NCBI GenBank assembly: GCA_028707375.1
Contig: JAQWCB010000065.1
Location: forward strand, 1 to 5,324
Length of the DNA: 5,324 nt
Reading direction: 5' to 3'
From: Bacilli bacterium
GTDB taxonomy: Bacteria; Bacillota_I; Bacilli_A; RFN20; CAG-288
Shown here: one piece after another, positions 5,223 through 5,324 of the stretch
Layout: the number at the start of each line of letters is the position of its first letter
Position numbering within the stretch: the stretch's first letter is position 1
Program-made: the position numbers and the translations under genes
The notes under the pieces: model-generated
Database searches by the model: none
What the model was told of the DNA's origin: nothing
Seen by the model: only the letters and a program-made list of their open reading frames with translations

Positions 5223-5324
5223 CTATGCTGTCCATAAAACAATGTTATTTCCGGAATAATACCAATATCCATCAAGTCCATCATCGCTAGCGATTGCCCA
5301 GTCTGTTGCCGTCGGTGCGCTTGG
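5223..5324 (-). CDS. C-terminal fragment of an unidentified gene (partial)
   Basis: On the minus strand an open frame enters from beyond the window and ends at TAG (5223-5225), giving 33 residues. The sequence is rich in Gly, Asp, Trp and Tyr (for example DDGLDGYWYYSGNNIVLW near the end), resembling the end of a secreted or surface beta-rich domain, but I cannot name a family. A second minus frame (ending with TAA at 5204-5206) is also open to the window edge, so the reading frame is not proven. I prefer the first because of its composition and its few charged and repetitive residues. Nothing else gene-like lies between 5151 and 5222. Confidence 0.45.
   Translation of the reverse strand, partial: PSAPTATDWAIASDDGLDGYWYYSGNNIVLWTA

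Overview
This window comes from an AT-rich bacterial chromosome, most likely a low-GC Gram-positive relative (Bacillota/Bacilli or a Mollicutes-like lineage that keeps the standard code). The signs are strong purine-rich ribosome binding sites, SigA-type promoters, Gram-positive style terminators, an ECF-type thiamine S-component with a TPP riboswitch, and a type-2 ferredoxin-NADP reductase. Every tryptophan codon I checked is TGG, and one gene appears to end in TGA, so UGA-as-Trp is not supported. The species cannot be named from this sequence.

Layout. Positions 1-292 hold no gene. They contain a short array of 23-nt AT-rich tandem repeats (88-156, with a degenerate copy before it) and a strong terminator (249-278). 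This terminator ends tRNA-Leu(UAG) (293-379, minus), which has its own promoter at 389-417. Next on the minus strand is a ferredoxin/flavodoxin-NADP+ reductase gene (510-1460), preceded by its own ribosome binding site and a probable extended -10 promoter. A strong terminator (1564-1597) separates it from a two-gene thiamine operon on the same strand: thiT (2042-2683) and a translationally coupled four-helix membrane protein of unknown function (1625-2041). That operon begins with a promoter (2843-2870) and a TPP riboswitch (2751-2832). Immediately upstream, also on the minus strand, lies thiamine pyrophosphokinase (2876-3499).

Divergent from the kinase, on the plus strand, are two neighbouring paralogous membrane proteins of the TVP38/TMEM64 (VTT/DedA superfamily) type (3628-4365 and 4419-5150). 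The last ~100 bases probably hold the C-terminal end of another minus-strand gene that runs out of the window.

How the genes work together. ThiT imports thiamine with the shared ECF energy module, which is encoded elsewhere, and the kinase turns it into TPP. TPP then represses further uptake through the riboswitch. This is a salvage arrangement; no thiamine biosynthesis gene is visible. The reductase and the two VTT proteins have no evident link to thiamine. I see no clear previously undescribed multi-gene system. The best leads are the membrane protein coupled to thiT, the riboswitch whose P1 helix runs directly into a U-tract at the 3' side of the kinase gene, the diverged VTT pair, and the 23-nt repeats.
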